Shown: positions 8,090-18,109, counted from the stretch's first letter. The stretch is 64,000 nucleotides of DNA from an uncultured Ruegeria sp. (GCF_947504215.1 NZ_CANNGO010000009.1:1-64000); one strand, 5' to 3'. A program made the numbers and translations. The notes: generated by a model from the letters alone, not told the origin.

Positions 8090-9037
8090 TTAGTCGTAAA
8101 GGACGGCTGCGATCTTGGGATCGTCGATATTCGACGCATCGTAGTAGTAAAACCCCGTGTCGATCAGCGCCGGAACGTCTTCACCATTTACAGCTGAAAT
8201 CGCCGCTTTAACGGTTTCATATCCGATGCCAACCGGGTTTTGTGTGATTGCACCTGCCATCAGGCCGCTTTTGATGGCGTCTTTCTGGGCCTTGCCGCTG
8301 TCATAGCCAATGATCACCAGACCTTCGGTGCCCAGTTCCTGCACACCATTCACAACACCAATGGCCGAGCCTTCGTTGGTGCCGAAGATGCCATTCAGAT
8401 CGGGATTGGCCGTCAGGATCGCTTTTGTCACCTCGGTGGATTTCAGGTGATCGCCTTGCCCGTATTGAACTGTCACAACCTCGATATCGGGGTATTTCTC
8501 GGCCATGCGATTGACGAAACCATCCCGGCGGTCGATGCCGGTTCGGCTGGTCTGGTCATGTGCAACAACGGCTACTTTACCTTTGCCACCAATTTTCTCG
8601 GCCATCTTATCCGCTGCCAACCCAGCGGCTGCCAGGTTGTCGGTGGTTGCTGTCGACACCGGGATGTCGCTGTCGACACCGCTGTCAAAGGCGATGATCG
8701 GAATACCTGCGTCGTTGGCTTGTTTCAGCAGTGGGATAGCGGCTTGACTGTCCAGAGCTGCAAATCCAATCGCTTTGGGGTTGTTGGCCAGGGCCGCGGC
8801 CAGCATGTCGATCTGGCGATCTACCATGGTTTCGTTGTCGGGGCCTTCAAAAGTGATCCTGACACCGTATTCATCTGCCGCCTGCTGAGCGCCGGATTTA
8901 ACCGCCTGCCAGAACTGATGCTGGAACCCTTTCGAAACCAGCGGGATGTATACTTCGTCCGCAGCCGAGGCCATCGAGGCCGGGGCTGCGAGTGTGGCAG
9001 CGCTGAGCGCCCCCAGTATGAAACGACGTGAAAACAT
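8090..9037 (-). CDS. Sugar ABC transporter substrate-binding protein (RbsB type)
   Basis: This 315-residue periplasmic type I binding protein has a signal peptide MFSRRFILGALSAATLAAPA with an ASA/A cleavage region near residue 26. The mature part has the RbsB/Peripla_BP_4 layout: YIPLVSKGFQHQFWQAV at the first strand, then GFAALDSQAAIPLLKQA, IIAFDSGVDSD and GIFGTNEGSAIGV. It would capture a monosaccharide and deliver it to the permease and ATPase encoded just upstream. Its place at the 3' end of the operon, after the dehydratase, ATPase and permease, is unusual, since binding proteins commonly come first. Context (FucU, fuconate-type enzymes) suggests L-fucose or D-arabinose; that is inference. 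Confidence 0.88.
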   Translation of the reverse strand: MFSRRFILGALSAATLAAPASMASAADEVYIPLVSKGFQHQFWQAVKSGAQQAADEYGVRITFEGPDNETMVDRQIDMLAAALANNPKAIGFAALDSQAAIPLLKQANDAGIPIIAFDSGVDSDIPVSTATTDNLAAAGLAADKMAEKIGGKGKVAVVAHDQTSRTGIDRRDGFVNRMAEKYPDIEVVTVQYGQGDHLKSTEVTKAILTANPDLNGIFGTNEGSAIGVVNGVQELGTEGLVIIGYDSGKAQKDAIKSGLMAGAITQNPVGIGYETVKAAISAVNGEDVPALIDTGFYYYDASNIDDPKIAAVLYD

Positions 9038-9084
9038 GTTTAGTTCCTCCTCTGAAATTGTGATTTTTGTCGTTGTTTATTCGG

Positions 9085-10092
9085 TCAGCCGGCTTTCTTG
9101 CGTCGTGCCATGTCGGCATAAACAGCCAGGATGATGATTGCGCCCGTGACGACCGTTTGCCATTCCTGCGCCACGGACAGAACACGCAGACCGTTGGTCA
9201 GAACCGCCATGATCAAGGCGCCAATCAACGTGCCCAGGATGGTCCCGCGGCCGCCGGACAAGGATGTACCGCCGATCACAACCGCAGCGATGGCTTCAAG
9301 CTCGTACCCCAGCCCAAGGGCGGGCTGGGCAGAATTCAGGCGCGAGGCGATCAGGATGCCGCCAATCCCGCAGATACCGCCTGCAAGTGCGTAAATGCGC
9401 ATTTTCCAGATGTCGGTGTTGACGCCTGACAGCCGCACCGCCTCTTCGTTTGAACCCAGTGCAAAGGTGTAGCGCCCCAGAACCGTACGCCCCAAGATAT
9501 AGGACGCGGCCATGGCCACCAGAAACAGGATCAAGACGCCGTTGGGGATGGGTAAAGCCGGAAAAACCTCTCCGATCAGCGACCCGCGCGAGATCTGATC
9601 AAAGCCCGGCGTGTCATTGAAATAGATCGGTCGGGTGCCCGAGATCACAAGCGACAGCCCTTTGAGGATCAGCATCATGCCCAGTGTGGCAATGAAGGGT
9701 GGGATTTTCATCTTGGCAACAAAAGTGCCCGAGCACAGACCGCACAGCGCGCCTGCGGCGATGGCGGCGGTGACGCCAAGTAACAGCGGCATTCCCAGAT
9801 AGGTCAGCACAACGCCAGCAATGACGGCGCAAAAAGTCATCAGCGTACCAACCGACAGGTCGATCCCGCCGGTGATGATCACCAGTGTTGCCGCCACGGC
9901 CAGCACGCCATTAACCGAGGTGGCTTGCAAAATGGCGATCATGTTCGAGGTCTGCATGAAATTCGGTGAGACAACCGAGAACCCAATCAGCAAAGCGATC
10001 AGACTGGCAAAGGCCAGCAGCTTTTGATACGCGCCGCTATCCGCCAAACCAGCGAGTGGCTTTTTCTTTTCGATATCCGTCGCTGTCGTCAT
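9085..10092 (-). CDS. Sugar ABC transporter permease (RbsC type)
   Basis: This 335-residue inner-membrane protein of the BPD_transp_2 family has about ten hydrophobic segments. Family motifs seen are IITGGIDLSVG, FIATLGMMLILKGL and IGGTSLSGGRGTILGTLIGA. It forms the membrane channel with the tandem-ATPase subunit. The ATG is placed where it overlaps the upstream ATPase stop (TGATG); an open frame extends 38 codons further but is inside the ATPase gene and lacks hydrophobic character. The N-terminus [13 protein letters not shown] is cytoplasmic. Confidence 0.92.
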   Translation of the reverse strand: MTTATDIEKKKPLAGLADSGAYQKLLAFASLIALLIGFSVVSPNFMQTSNMIAILQATSVNGVLAVAATLVIITGGIDLSVGTLMTFCAVIAGVVLTYLGMPLLLGVTAAIAAGALCGLCSGTFVAKMKIPPFIATLGMMLILKGLSLVISGTRPIYFNDTPGFDQISRGSLIGEVFPALPIPNGVLILFLVAMAASYILGRTVLGRYTFALGSNEEAVRLSGVNTDIWKMRIYALAGGICGIGGILIASRLNSAQPALGLGYELEAIAAVVIGGTSLSGGRGTILGTLIGALIMAVLTNGLRVLSVAQEWQTVVTGAIIILAVYADMARRKKAG

Positions 10093-11615
10093 CAGACTGT
10101 CCCTGTAACCTGCATCGCCGCCGCCCGTTGCGTGGCCAGATGCATGATGTCTTCCTGTGTGGTGTCTTTGCCGCCGGGTAAAATCCCGGTCAGCCGACCT
10201 TCGCACATCACTGCGATGCGATGGCTAAGGCGCATGATCTCGGGCAGTTCGGACGAGATCACGATGATCGTCTTGCCTTGTTCCGCCAGATCTTCGAGCA
10301 GTTTGTAGATTTCGGATTTTGCGCCCACGTCAATGCCGCGCGTGGGTTCGTCAAAGATAAGGATGTCGCAGTCGCGCAAAAGCCATTTGGCAATGACCAC
10401 CTTTTGCTGATTGCCGCCGGACAGCAGCCTGACCTCTTGCCTGTCCGATGGCGTCCGAATGCCAAGCTGCTGGATGTATTGCTGCGCGGTTGAGGCCATC
10501 TCGCCATCACTCAATACACCGCCTTTGCTGGCAAACAGATCCATCGAGGCCAGTGCAATATTGTCCCGCACGTTCATTCCAGTAGCGAGGCCGAAATGTT
10601 TGCGGTCTTCGGACAGATAGCCAATTCCGGCCTTAACGGCGTCTTTAGGGGATCTGATCGAAACCGTTTTGCCATGCACCCGGATATTGCCACTATCCTT
10701 GGGGTCAGCCCCAAAGATCGCCCGGGCAACTTCGGTCCGGCCAGCACCCATTAGCCCTGCAAAACCCAGGATTTCGCCCTTTTGAACCGAGAAACTGACA
10801 TCGTGTATTTCTTTATTTCGGGTCAGTCCGGATACTTGCAAAGCCACTTCGGCAGCTCCCAGATCAGGCACTTGCAGAGGTTCTTCCTTGACCTCACGGC
10901 CCACCATCATGGCGATGATCTTGCTGACCGGGGAATCCGCCGCGTTCACGGTGCCAACATATTCACCATCGCGCATCACGGTCACTCGGTCCGCGATCTG
11001 CTTCAACTCGTCCATCTTGTGGCTGATATAGACGATGCCTACGCCTTCGGATTTGAGGCGACGAATGATAACGAACAGCTCGGCAATTTCAGCGTCATTC
11101 AGGGCAGCAGTCGGCTCATCCATGACCAGAACTTTGGATCGATGAGATAGGGCCTTGGCGATCTCGACCATCTGCTGTTTTGCGATCGTCAAGCTGCCTG
11201 CAAGTGTCTTGGGGTCAAGGTTCAGGTTCATCGAGGTAAAGATTTCGGCGGTTTGCGCATTCAGCGCCGCCTCGTCCAGCCGACCAAATCGTTTTCGCGG
11301 TTCGCGGCCAATAAAGATGTTTTGCGCCACGGTCAGATCGTTCATCAGGCTCAGTTCCTGGTGAATGATCCCGATGCCCAGATTCTGCGCCTCGCGCGGG
11401 GTAGTAGGGCTGACCTCTTGCCCTTCGATTTTCAGGGTACCACCGTCACGCTGATAAATGCCCGAGAGGATCTTCATCAACGTGCTTTTGCCTGCGCCGT
11501 TCTCGCCCATCAGCGCGTGAACTTCGCCCGGAACAAGATCGAACTGCACGGCCTTAAGCGCATGCACGCCGGGGAAGTATTTTTCGATCCCCGTCATATC
11601 GACCAGTTTTGACAT
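10092..11615 (-). CDS. Sugar ABC transporter tandem ATPase (RbsA/MglA type)
   Basis: This 507-residue protein has two ABC cassettes in one chain, the hallmark of the carbohydrate uptake CUT2 family. Cassette 1 has Walker [10 protein letters not shown] (38-46) and VMDEPTAAL. Cassette 2 lacks a canonical Walker A (GLMGAGRTE, as usual in this family) and has the signature [15 protein letters not shown] and [10 protein letters not shown]. The start at [14 protein letters not shown] is preceded by GGGAGG and fits the family length; the frame is open upstream but overlaps uxaA. It energises uptake of the predicted fucose-type sugar. Confidence 0.93.
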   Translation of the reverse strand: MSKLVDMTGIEKYFPGVHALKAVQFDLVPGEVHALMGENGAGKSTLMKILSGIYQRDGGTLKIEGQEVSPTTPREAQNLGIGIIHQELSLMNDLTVAQNIFIGREPRKRFGRLDEAALNAQTAEIFTSMNLNLDPKTLAGSLTIAKQQMVEIAKALSHRSKVLVMDEPTAALNDAEIAELFVIIRRLKSEGVGIVYISHKMDELKQIADRVTVMRDGEYVGTVNAADSPVSKIIAMMVGREVKEEPLQVPDLGAAEVALQVSGLTRNKEIHDVSFSVQKGEILGFAGLMGAGRTEVARAIFGADPKDSGNIRVHGKTVSIRSPKDAVKAGIGYLSEDRKHFGLATGMNVRDNIALASMDLFASKGGVLSDGEMASTAQQYIQQLGIRTPSDRQEVRLLSGGNQQKVVIAKWLLRDCDILIFDEPTRGIDVGAKSEIYKLLEDLAEQGKTIIVISSELPEIMRLSHRIAVMCEGRLTGILPGGKDTTQEDIMHLATQRAAAMQVTGTV

Positions 11616-11659
11616 ATTCCCTCCCATTTGCCCCTGACCCCTCCTTGGGCGTTCGCGGA

Positions 11660-13213
11660 CTACATGACCGCGCCGATTTGCCAGGGAACGAATTCGACAC
11701 CCCCAAAGCCCAGCTCTTCGCTTTTGGTTTTTTCGCCGGAAGCGACGCGGATCAGAATTTCGAACAGTTCCTCGCCTTTGGATTCGATGCTGACGCCATC
11801 CGTAACGATGTCTCCGCAGTTCAGATCCATGTCGTCGGCCATGCGTGCGTACATTTCCGAATTCGTCGACAGTTTGATGCAGGGTGTCGGTTGATAGCCG
11901 GAAACCGAGCCGCGCCCGGTGGTGAACACGATCAGGTTTGCACCTGACGCCACCTGGCCGGTGACCGAACACGGATCAAACCCGGGGCTATCCATGAAGA
12001 CAAACCCGTTTTTGTCGATGCGCTCACCGAATTTGTAGACGTCACGCAGAGGTGCTGTGCCCCCTTTGGCGACAGCCCCCAGAGATTTTTCCAGAATGGT
12101 CGTCAACCCGCCGCGTTTGTTGCCGGGGCTTGGATTGTTGTCCATCTCACCGCCATTGCGTTCGGTGTAATCTTCCCACCAACGAATGCGATCAATTAGC
12201 TTTTTGCCAACGTCCACGGTTTCAGCCCGTCGGGTCAGAAGATGTTCAGCGCCATAAATCTCGGATGTTTCCGACAGGATGGTCGTGCCCCCATGGCGCA
12301 CCAACAGGTCCGAGGCGTATCCCAGCGCCGGGTTCGCCGTGATCCCGGAATACCCATCCGACCCGCCGCACTGCATCCCTACTGTGATTTGACTGATGGG
12401 TGCCGGTTGACGCTGGGCCTGATTGGCCAGTTGGGCGATGCCGCGCAGTTCATCCAGACCACGCTCAATCGTGCGACGTGTGCCGCCTTCGTTCTGAATG
12501 GTCATATAACGCAGCGCGCCATCGGACCGGATCGGACGCCCACCGACCAGATCGGCCACTTGCATCACCTCGCATCCCAACCCGATCAGGAGGATGCCTG
12601 CAAAATTCGGATGCTGTGCGTATCCGGCGAGTGTGCGGAACAGGGTGGCGTAACCCTCGTCCTTGCCGGACATGCCGCACCCGGTGCCATGGACGATGGG
12701 CACGATCCCATCCACATTGGGAAATTCATCCAGAAGACCGGATTTCGCCGCTGCCTCGGCAATAAAGCGTGCAACAGAGCCCGAGCAGTTCACGGTCGTC
12801 AGAATGCCGAGATAGTTGCGTGTCCCAACTCTGCCGTCCGCGCGGATGTAGCCTTGAAATGTCCGGCTATCGTCAATGTCGGCCAACGGCGTATTGGCGC
12901 TGGCATACGCGTAATCCTGATGGTGATCCCCCATGCCAAGATTGTGCACATGGATATGTTCGCCCGGCGCAATGTCTGACTTGGCCTGACCGATGATCTG
13001 CCCATATCGAAGCACGTTTTCGCCCGCTGGAATTGGTGCGATGGCAATCTTGTGGCCGCGGGAAACGGAACCGGGCAGGGGCGTCGGAACACCAGCGGGG
13101 TGACCCCCTTTGGGCAGGTCCCGCAACGCAATAACAACGTTGTCAGCCGGGTTCAGTCTGACCACATCGCGTATTGTCGGCATTAAGCCCTTGAAATCGT
13201 CGTGTGCTTGCAT
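11660..13213 (-). CDS. UxaA-family sugar-acid dehydratase (predicted L-fuconate/D-arabinonate dehydratase)
   Basis: This 517-residue protein combines an N-terminal SAF-like domain ([22 protein letters not shown]) with the C-terminal altronate/galactarate dehydratase body ([49 protein letters not shown]). UxaA enzymes are metal-dependent dehydratases that turn aldonic acids into 2-keto-3-deoxy acids. In this cluster no enolase-superfamily fuconate dehydratase is seen, so UxaA is the only candidate for the dehydration step. The Campylobacter jejuni fucose locus also uses UxaA-annotated proteins, which supports the idea. True D-altronate activity cannot be excluded, but no uxaBC genes are nearby. 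It is first in its operon, divergent from gntR. Confidence 0.82.
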   Translation of the reverse strand: MQAHDDFKGLMPTIRDVVRLNPADNVVIALRDLPKGGHPAGVPTPLPGSVSRGHKIAIAPIPAGENVLRYGQIIGQAKSDIAPGEHIHVHNLGMGDHHQDYAYASANTPLADIDDSRTFQGYIRADGRVGTRNYLGILTTVNCSGSVARFIAEAAAKSGLLDEFPNVDGIVPIVHGTGCGMSGKDEGYATLFRTLAGYAQHPNFAGILLIGLGCEVMQVADLVGGRPIRSDGALRYMTIQNEGGTRRTIERGLDELRGIAQLANQAQRQPAPISQITVGMQCGGSDGYSGITANPALGYASDLLVRHGGTTILSETSEIYGAEHLLTRRAETVDVGKKLIDRIRWWEDYTERNGGEMDNNPSPGNKRGGLTTILEKSLGAVAKGGTAPLRDVYKFGERIDKNGFVFMDSPGFDPCSVTGQVASGANLIVFTTGRGSVSGYQPTPCIKLSTNSEMYARMADDMDLNCGDIVTDGVSIESKGEELFEILIRVASGEKTKSEELGFGGVEFVPWQIGAVM

Positions 13214-13265
13214 TGTTTTTCCGCTTGCTTGGCCAAACTGCTAAGCTGAAAACACTTACTTGTCA

Positions 13266-13279
13266 ACTAACATGTTAGT
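13266..13279. promoter_or_regulatory. Probable GntR operator, divergent fucose-type promoters
   Basis: ACTAACATGTTAGT is a perfect 14-bp palindrome in the 83-bp gap between uxaA and gntR. FCD-class GntR regulators usually bind short palindromes of this size. One site could control both operons. Confidence 0.6.
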
Positions 13280-13296
13280 ATGCTAGATCGGAACCC

Positions 13297-14034
13297 ATGA
13301 CCAAACCCCAGGATATTGACGCCACCCTTTTGCAAGACATCTCAACGATTGAGGGGTCGCTGGCGCAGCGCGTCTATCTTGCCATCAAACAGGCCATATT
13401 AAATTTGGATTTCCCCCCGGGTGCGATCCTCAGAAAGGCGCCTATCTGCGACCGCCTTGGTGTTTCGCGCGCGCCTGTGTCCGAGGCGATTGCCCGGCTT
13501 GCCGCCGAAGGACTTGTTGATGTGGTGCCGCAATCTGGTACGCGCGTTTCCTATTTCTCGATGATCGAGATCCGCGAAGGCGCTTTTCTGCGTGAGGCGT
13601 TGGAATTGGCTGCTGTCGCCAAGGTCGCGCGTGACCTGACGGATGAACAACGCAAAAAACTCAGCCGCAATATGCGATTGCAGGAACTGTTGATCGAAGA
13701 TGAGGATGTTCCCGGCTTCTATCAGGCGGACGAAGAATTCCACGCTTTGTTGATGGAGTTTACCGGTATCTCGAAACTGCCAGATGTGGCGCAGACCGTC
13801 TCGCTACAGGTGAACAGGGCGCGGATGCTGCTTTTGCCAACGCCGGGACGTATTGCCGAAACCATTTCCGAGCATCGCGTGATCTTGGATGCAATCAACG
13901 CGCAGAATGTACCGAATGCGCAAGAAGCGATGCGCCTTCATCTAGGACAGTTGATGCCACGGATCGAAGTGCTTCAGCAGGAAAAACCAGAACTGTTTAA
14001 TCTCAGTTCCCAGCACACCCGAGAGGCAGGATGA
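13297..14034 (+). CDS. GntR-family regulator (FCD subfamily)
   Basis: This 245-residue protein has an N-terminal winged helix (LAQRVYLAIKQAILNLDFPP then LGVSRAPVSEAIARLAAEGL) and a C-terminal all-helical FCD ligand domain (FLREALELAAVAKV, ADEEFHALLMEFTG, EHRVILDAI). FCD regulators typically repress sugar-acid or organic-acid genes and are released by a pathway intermediate, often through a metal held by Asp/His residues such as those in the ADEEFH and SEHR segments. It lies first in the plus-strand operon and overlaps the aldose dehydrogenase gene by ATGA, so it is probably autoregulated through the palindrome just upstream. Confidence 0.88.
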   Translation: MTKPQDIDATLLQDISTIEGSLAQRVYLAIKQAILNLDFPPGAILRKAPICDRLGVSRAPVSEAIARLAAEGLVDVVPQSGTRVSYFSMIEIREGAFLREALELAAVAKVARDLTDEQRKKLSRNMRLQELLIEDEDVPGFYQADEEFHALLMEFTGISKLPDVAQTVSLQVNRARMLLLPTPGRIAETISEHRVILDAINAQNVPNAQEAMRLHLGQLMPRIEVLQQEKPELFNLSSQHTREAG

Positions 14035-15083
14035 CCGTTTCACAAACTGAGCTTTTGAACAGCCGCACATCCAGGCCGGTTCCTCTGACCCGGATGGGGT
14101 TTGGTGGTGCACCGCTGGGAAACCTTTATCGCAAAGTGTCGGACAAGGACGCGCAGGCCGCAATTCAAGCCGCCTTTGATGCCGGTATCCATTTCTTTGA
14201 CACCGCCCCGCAATACGGTTTGGGTCGGTCGGAACTCAGGGTCGGTGAGGCTGTCAAACGCTTTGGACGCGACAACATCCAGCTCTCAACTAAGATCGGA
14301 CGCCTGCTACTGGATTGCGCCCCGCATGAGGTCACTCCGGAGGCGTTTGTCGACGTTCCCCGGAAACGGATCGTGTTCGATTACACGTATGACGGCGTCA
14401 TGCGCTCTTACGAGGCGAGCCGGGAACGCATTGGTGTGGCAAACGCTGATATTTTGCTGGTCCATGATGTCTGCACCTACAGTCAGGGCAGTCAGGAAAT
14501 GTCCGATGCCAAAGTGCGTGAGCTGTTTGATGGCGGTGGTTATCGCGCGCTGACCGAGCTGCGCGATGCGGGTGAAATCGCGGCTATTGGCGCAGGCGTC
14601 AATGAGTGGCAGGTTTGTGAAAAGCTGCTGGGGCTGGGCGATTTTGACGGATTCCTGCTGGCGGGGCGTTATACGCTTTTGGAACAAGAGGCGTTGAACA
14701 GCTTTCTGCCTTTGTGCGAAAAGCGTGACGTCGGCATTATTCTTGGCGGGCCCTATAATTCGGGAATTCTGGCCACGGGCGCTGTTCCCGGTGCAAAGTA
14801 CAATTATGCCGATGCGCCTGCCGAAATCCTTGGCCGGGTCAGTAAGATCGAAGCCGTCTGTGCCGCACATGACACTCCGTTAATAGCGGCAGCACTGCAA
14901 TTTGTTCTGGGTCATCCCTGCGTCAAAACCGTGGTTCCGGGTGCTGTCAGCGCAAACGAAGTGCAATCCAACGTTGCGCTGATGGAACGGGCAATTCCGG
15001 CGGCGCTTTGGTCCGATTTGCGCGGCGAGGGGTTGATCCGCCCTGACGCGCCCTTGCCTGAGGAGGCTGCCAATGCTGCGTAA
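14031..15083 (+). CDS. Aldo/keto reductase, predicted L-fucose / D-arabinose 1-dehydrogenase
   Basis: This 350-residue TIM-barrel oxidoreductase has the AKR catalytic tetrad elements: Asp and Tyr in FFDTAPQYGLGRSE, Lys in STKIGR, and His in ILLVHDV. The start of the barrel (LTRMGFGGAPLGNLYR) is typical of D-threo-aldose 1-dehydrogenases, which oxidise L-fucose, D-arabinose and L-galactose to the lactone with NAD(P). This would be the first step of the cluster's pathway, supplied with the right anomer by FucU encoded next. It is co-translated with gntR (ATGA) and overlaps fucU by 11 bases. Confidence 0.85.
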   Translation: MTVSQTELLNSRTSRPVPLTRMGFGGAPLGNLYRKVSDKDAQAAIQAAFDAGIHFFDTAPQYGLGRSELRVGEAVKRFGRDNIQLSTKIGRLLLDCAPHEVTPEAFVDVPRKRIVFDYTYDGVMRSYEASRERIGVANADILLVHDVCTYSQGSQEMSDAKVRELFDGGGYRALTELRDAGEIAAIGAGVNEWQVCEKLLGLGDFDGFLLAGRYTLLEQEALNSFLPLCEKRDVGIILGGPYNSGILATGAVPGAKYNYADAPAEILGRVSKIEAVCAAHDTPLIAAALQFVLGHPCVKTVVPGAVSANEVQSNVALMERAIPAALWSDLRGEGLIRPDAPLPEEAANAA

Positions 15084-15501
15084 CATCGACCCGATCTTGT
15101 CGCCCGATCTGTTGCATGCGTTGCGCGCCATGGGACATGGGGATGACATCGTAATAGCAGATGCTAATTTTCCAGGAACCAGCGTTGGGCCCGAATGCAT
15201 TCGGGCTGACGGGTCCACCGCCAGTGAGGTGTTGCGCGCTGTGTTATCGGTGATGCCACTGGACAGTTTTGTGCCTAACCCGGCGTTGACGATGCAGGTT
15301 GTGGGTGAACCGGATATCGTGCCCGATGCGGTGGCGGATTTTCAAAACATCATAGATGAGGTGGCCGACAACCGGGTGCCTGTGGTGGGGCTGGGACGTT
15401 TTGCCTTTTATGAACGCGCAGCCTCGGCCTATGTGATTGTTCAGACCGGAGAACGAAGGCTGTATGGCAATATCATCCTGAAAAAAGGTGTTATCAGTTG
15501 A
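15073..15501 (+). CDS. fucU: L-fucose mutarotase (RbsD/FucU family)
   Basis: This 142-residue protein fits the FucU family length. Key regions are MGHGDDIVIADANFP with the catalytic His near residue 22, VPNPALTMQV, and FYERAASAYVIVQTGE with the Tyr implicated in ring opening. FucU interconverts alpha and beta anomers of fucose; RbsD relatives act on ribose. The FYERA and TGERRLYGN segments look FucU-like. Its start lies inside the end of the aldose dehydrogenase gene behind a GAGGAGG site. It is one of the clearest indicators that the cluster handles a fucose-configured sugar. Confidence 0.87.
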   Translation: MLRNIDPILSPDLLHALRAMGHGDDIVIADANFPGTSVGPECIRADGSTASEVLRAVLSVMPLDSFVPNPALTMQVVGEPDIVPDAVADFQNIIDEVADNRVPVVGLGRFAFYERAASAYVIVQTGERRLYGNIILKKGVIS

Positions 15502-16328
15502 GGCTGGACGCCCATCAGCACTTCTGGTCGGTTGCACGGGGCGACTATGGCTGGCTGACGCCGGATCTGGCCCCGATCTATCGCGATTTTCTGCCAGATG
15601 ACTTACAGCCACTGCTGCAGCGGGCGGGTATCGACGGAACGGTTCTGGTTCAGGCCGCCCCGACCGTGGCCGAAACCAAATATATGCTATCGCTTGCGGA
15701 TGAGACTCCGTTTGTTAAAGGCGTTGTCGGATGGGTTGATTTCGAAGCCTCGGATGCCGACGCTCAAATCGCCGTTTTGGCCGAACACCCTGCTTTCGTC
15801 GGTTTGCGCCCAATGATTCAGAACATTGCCGATCCGAACTGGATGTTGTGCTCGGCATTGACCCCGGCCTTTGAGGCGGTGCAACGGCTTGATCTGACTT
15901 TTGACGCGCTGATCCTGCCGGAGCATCTTGCCCCGCTGCGTCAGCTATTGGAACGGCATCCAAATATGCGGGTCGTAATCGATCATGGCGCGAAACCGGC
16001 AATCCGCGATGGTCTGATCGATGACTGGGCGGATGGCATGGCAGCATTGGCGCATCAAACCGACGCCTATTGCAAACTGTCGGGTCTGGTGACCGAGGCC
16101 AAGCCTGACTGGCAGACCGGCGATCTACACCCCTATGTGCAGCATCTTCTGGACACGTTCGGCCCATCCCGCTTGATCTGGGGCAGTGACTGGCCGGTTT
16201 GCACCCTGGCCAGCACGTATGAACGATGGCTGGATACCACCGACACGCTGTTAAGCGCGTTAACAACAGCCGAGCGCGTTGCCGTCCTTGGAGGGAATGC
16301 TGCGCGGGCCTACCACCTCAGGAATTGA
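15498..16328 (+). CDS. Amidohydrolase, predicted L-fucono-1,5-lactonase
   Basis: This 276-residue amidohydrolase-2 (COG3618) protein starts MRLDAHQHFW, with the HxH metal motif at residues 6-8. VIDHGAKP supplies the next His and IWGSDWPV the C-terminal Asp. Relatives hydrolyse sugar lactones such as L-fuconolactone, L-rhamnonolactone and galactaro-lactones. The start is TTG: the TTGA sequence overlaps the fucU stop by four bases and AAGG lies upstream. It would open the lactone produced by the aldose dehydrogenase to the free aldonate for dehydration. Confidence 0.85.
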   Translation: MRLDAHQHFWSVARGDYGWLTPDLAPIYRDFLPDDLQPLLQRAGIDGTVLVQAAPTVAETKYMLSLADETPFVKGVVGWVDFEASDADAQIAVLAEHPAFVGLRPMIQNIADPNWMLCSALTPAFEAVQRLDLTFDALILPEHLAPLRQLLERHPNMRVVIDHGAKPAIRDGLIDDWADGMAALAHQTDAYCKLSGLVTEAKPDWQTGDLHPYVQHLLDTFGPSRLIWGSDWPVCTLASTYERWLDTTDTLLSALTTAERVAVLGGNAARAYHLRN

Positions 16329-16332
16329 ACGG

Positions 16333-17442
16333 ATGACTTTGAACCTCGATCCTGCCGGGCTGTGGCTCGGGCGTATTGAACGCTCGGGGATTGGCCCGTG
16401 TGTTGTGACCTTCCGCGATGGTCAGGTGCTGGACATCACCTCAAAAACCGCGCCGACGACGCGCGACGTTCTCGAGCGCGATGATGCGGCGGATTACGTC
16501 CGCAGCGCGCCGGGTGAAGCCCTAGGTGCAGTTGAGGCAGGGCATCACTGGCTAGCGCCATGTGATTTGCAACCGGTCAAAGCCTGCGGAGTCACCTTCG
16601 CCGGTTCGATGGTCGAGCGCGTGATTGAAGAACAGGCCGCAGGTGATCCTGCCAAGGCAGCGGCCATTCGCGAACGCATTGGTAAGCAGGTTGGCGACAG
16701 CTTGAATGACATTATCCCCGGTTCGGACGCGGCCACCGATGTGAAGCAGGCGTTGATCGAGGAGGGGCTGTGGAGCCAATATCTGGAAGTTGGCATCGGC
16801 CCGGATGCCGAAGTGTTTTCTAAAGCACAGGTGCTGTCTTCTGTGGGTTATGGCGCCGAAGTTGGTCTGCACCCTATCTCAACCTGGAACAACCCCGAGC
16901 CCGAAGTGGTTCTGGCGGTCAGTTCGCAGGGCGTGATCAAAGGCGCAACCTTGGGCAACGACGTGAACCTGCGCGATGTCGAAGGGCGATCAGCTCTGTT
17001 GTTGAGTAAGGCCAAGGATAACAACGCCTCGTGTGCGATCGGGCCAATGATCCGCCTGTTCGATGACAGCTTCACATTGGACGACGTGCGCAAAGCTGAA
17101 CTGACTTTGACTGTCACTGGACAGGATGGGTTTGTCCTGAATGGGCGATCATCAATGTCCCAGATCAGTCGCGACCCAACAGATTTGGTGCAGCAAACAA
17201 TCGGCCGTCATCACCAGTATCCCGACGGGTTGATGCTGTTTCTGGGTACGCTCTTTGCACCGACACAAGACAGGGATACGCCCGGCGGCGGGTTCACCCA
17301 TAAGCTGGGTGATGTCGTCACGATTGCCAATGATCAATTGGGCGCGCTGACCAATACCGTGCGCCTGTCCACGGAATGCCCCGAATGGCGGTTTGGGGCG
17401 TCCCATCTGATGCGAAACCTGGCCCATCGTGGCTTGATTTGA
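16333..17442 (+). CDS. FAH-family 2-keto-3-deoxy-pentonate dehydratase (predicted)
   Basis: This 369-residue protein is longer than ordinary FAH hydrolases. The N-terminal region is WLGRIERSGIGPCVVTFRDG and the FAH core includes GYGAEVGLHPISTWNNPEPE, GNDVNLRDVEGRSALLLSKA and GLMLFLGTLFAP. This arrangement resembles 2-keto-3-deoxy-D-arabinonate/xylonate dehydratases (Caulobacter XylX type), which yield 2-oxoglutarate semialdehyde. D-arabinose and L-fucose share configuration at C2-C4, so one set of upstream enzymes could serve both; this protein would start the C5 branch. The next gene is the remnant of the matching semialdehyde dehydrogenase. The ATG sits 5 bases after the lactonase stop with AGGA upstream. 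Confidence 0.78.
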   Translation: MTLNLDPAGLWLGRIERSGIGPCVVTFRDGQVLDITSKTAPTTRDVLERDDAADYVRSAPGEALGAVEAGHHWLAPCDLQPVKACGVTFAGSMVERVIEEQAAGDPAKAAAIRERIGKQVGDSLNDIIPGSDAATDVKQALIEEGLWSQYLEVGIGPDAEVFSKAQVLSSVGYGAEVGLHPISTWNNPEPEVVLAVSSQGVIKGATLGNDVNLRDVEGRSALLLSKAKDNNASCAIGPMIRLFDDSFTLDDVRKAELTLTVTGQDGFVLNGRSSMSQISRDPTDLVQQTIGRHHQYPDGLMLFLGTLFAPTQDRDTPGGGFTHKLGDVVTIANDQLGALTNTVRLSTECPEWRFGASHLMRNLAHRGLI

Positions 17443-17455
17443 GAGAGATCTTCTA

Positions 17456-18109
17456 ATGTTGACCGGGAAACACCTGATTTCTGGCGATTGGATCGGTTCA
17501 GACGCGACCTTTGCGTCGGAACCTGCCCACGGCCCCAGCTATGATTTTGCTTTTCGCACACCGGCACTAGTAGACAAAGCAGTTGACGCAGCCGAAGACG
17601 TTTGTGTGACGTTCGGATGGTCCGCGCGGGCGGAACGAGCGGGTTTGCTCCCGTTAATAGCCGATGAGATTGACGCCCGGGGCGACGCGATCACCGAGAT
17701 CGGTACGCAGGAAACCGGCTTGCCCGAAGCGCGTCTGCAGGGCGAGCTTGGTCGCACTGTAGGCCAGTTGCGCTTTCTTGCCGATCACATCGAACAGGGT
17801 GACTATCTGGGCATGCGCCACGACCAGGCGTTGCTGGATCGAGCGCCCTTGCCGCGCCCTGATCTGTGCATGATCCAACGCCCGCTGGGTCCGATCGCGG
17901 TGTTTGGCGCATCAAATTTCCCGTTGGCTTTCTCAACTGCGGGCATGGATACCGCCTCGGCGCTGGCCGTAGGCTGCCCGGTTGTGGTCAAAGGTCACCC
18001 GGTCCATCCCGGCACGGGCGAGATTGTTGCGCAGGCTGTCGATCCGCCGCTTTCTGCGGCCTGACTGTTATCGGGATATCCCGATCGATTGTTTTTGGAG
18101 AAAGTGTGA
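17456..18109 (+). pseudogene. 2-oxoglutarate semialdehyde dehydrogenase, internally deleted
   Basis: The first 196 or so codons encode a normal ALDH N-terminus of the KGSADH class (RPLGPIAVFGASNFPLAFST, then ASALAVGCPVVVKGHPVHPG). After EIVAQAVD the frame reads PPLSAA and stops. A shifted frame at 18042-18089 reads RRFLRPDCYRDIP, which resembles the conserved extreme C-terminus of these enzymes. A further one-base shift gives DRLFLEKV and a TGA at 18107-18109, a plausible ancestral stop. About 300 codons with the catalytic Cys and Glu are missing. The open part (to 18063) might make a 202-residue stub without the active site. The upstream genes look intact, so this lesion would block the pentose branch unless another ALDH substitutes. 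Confidence 0.85.
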
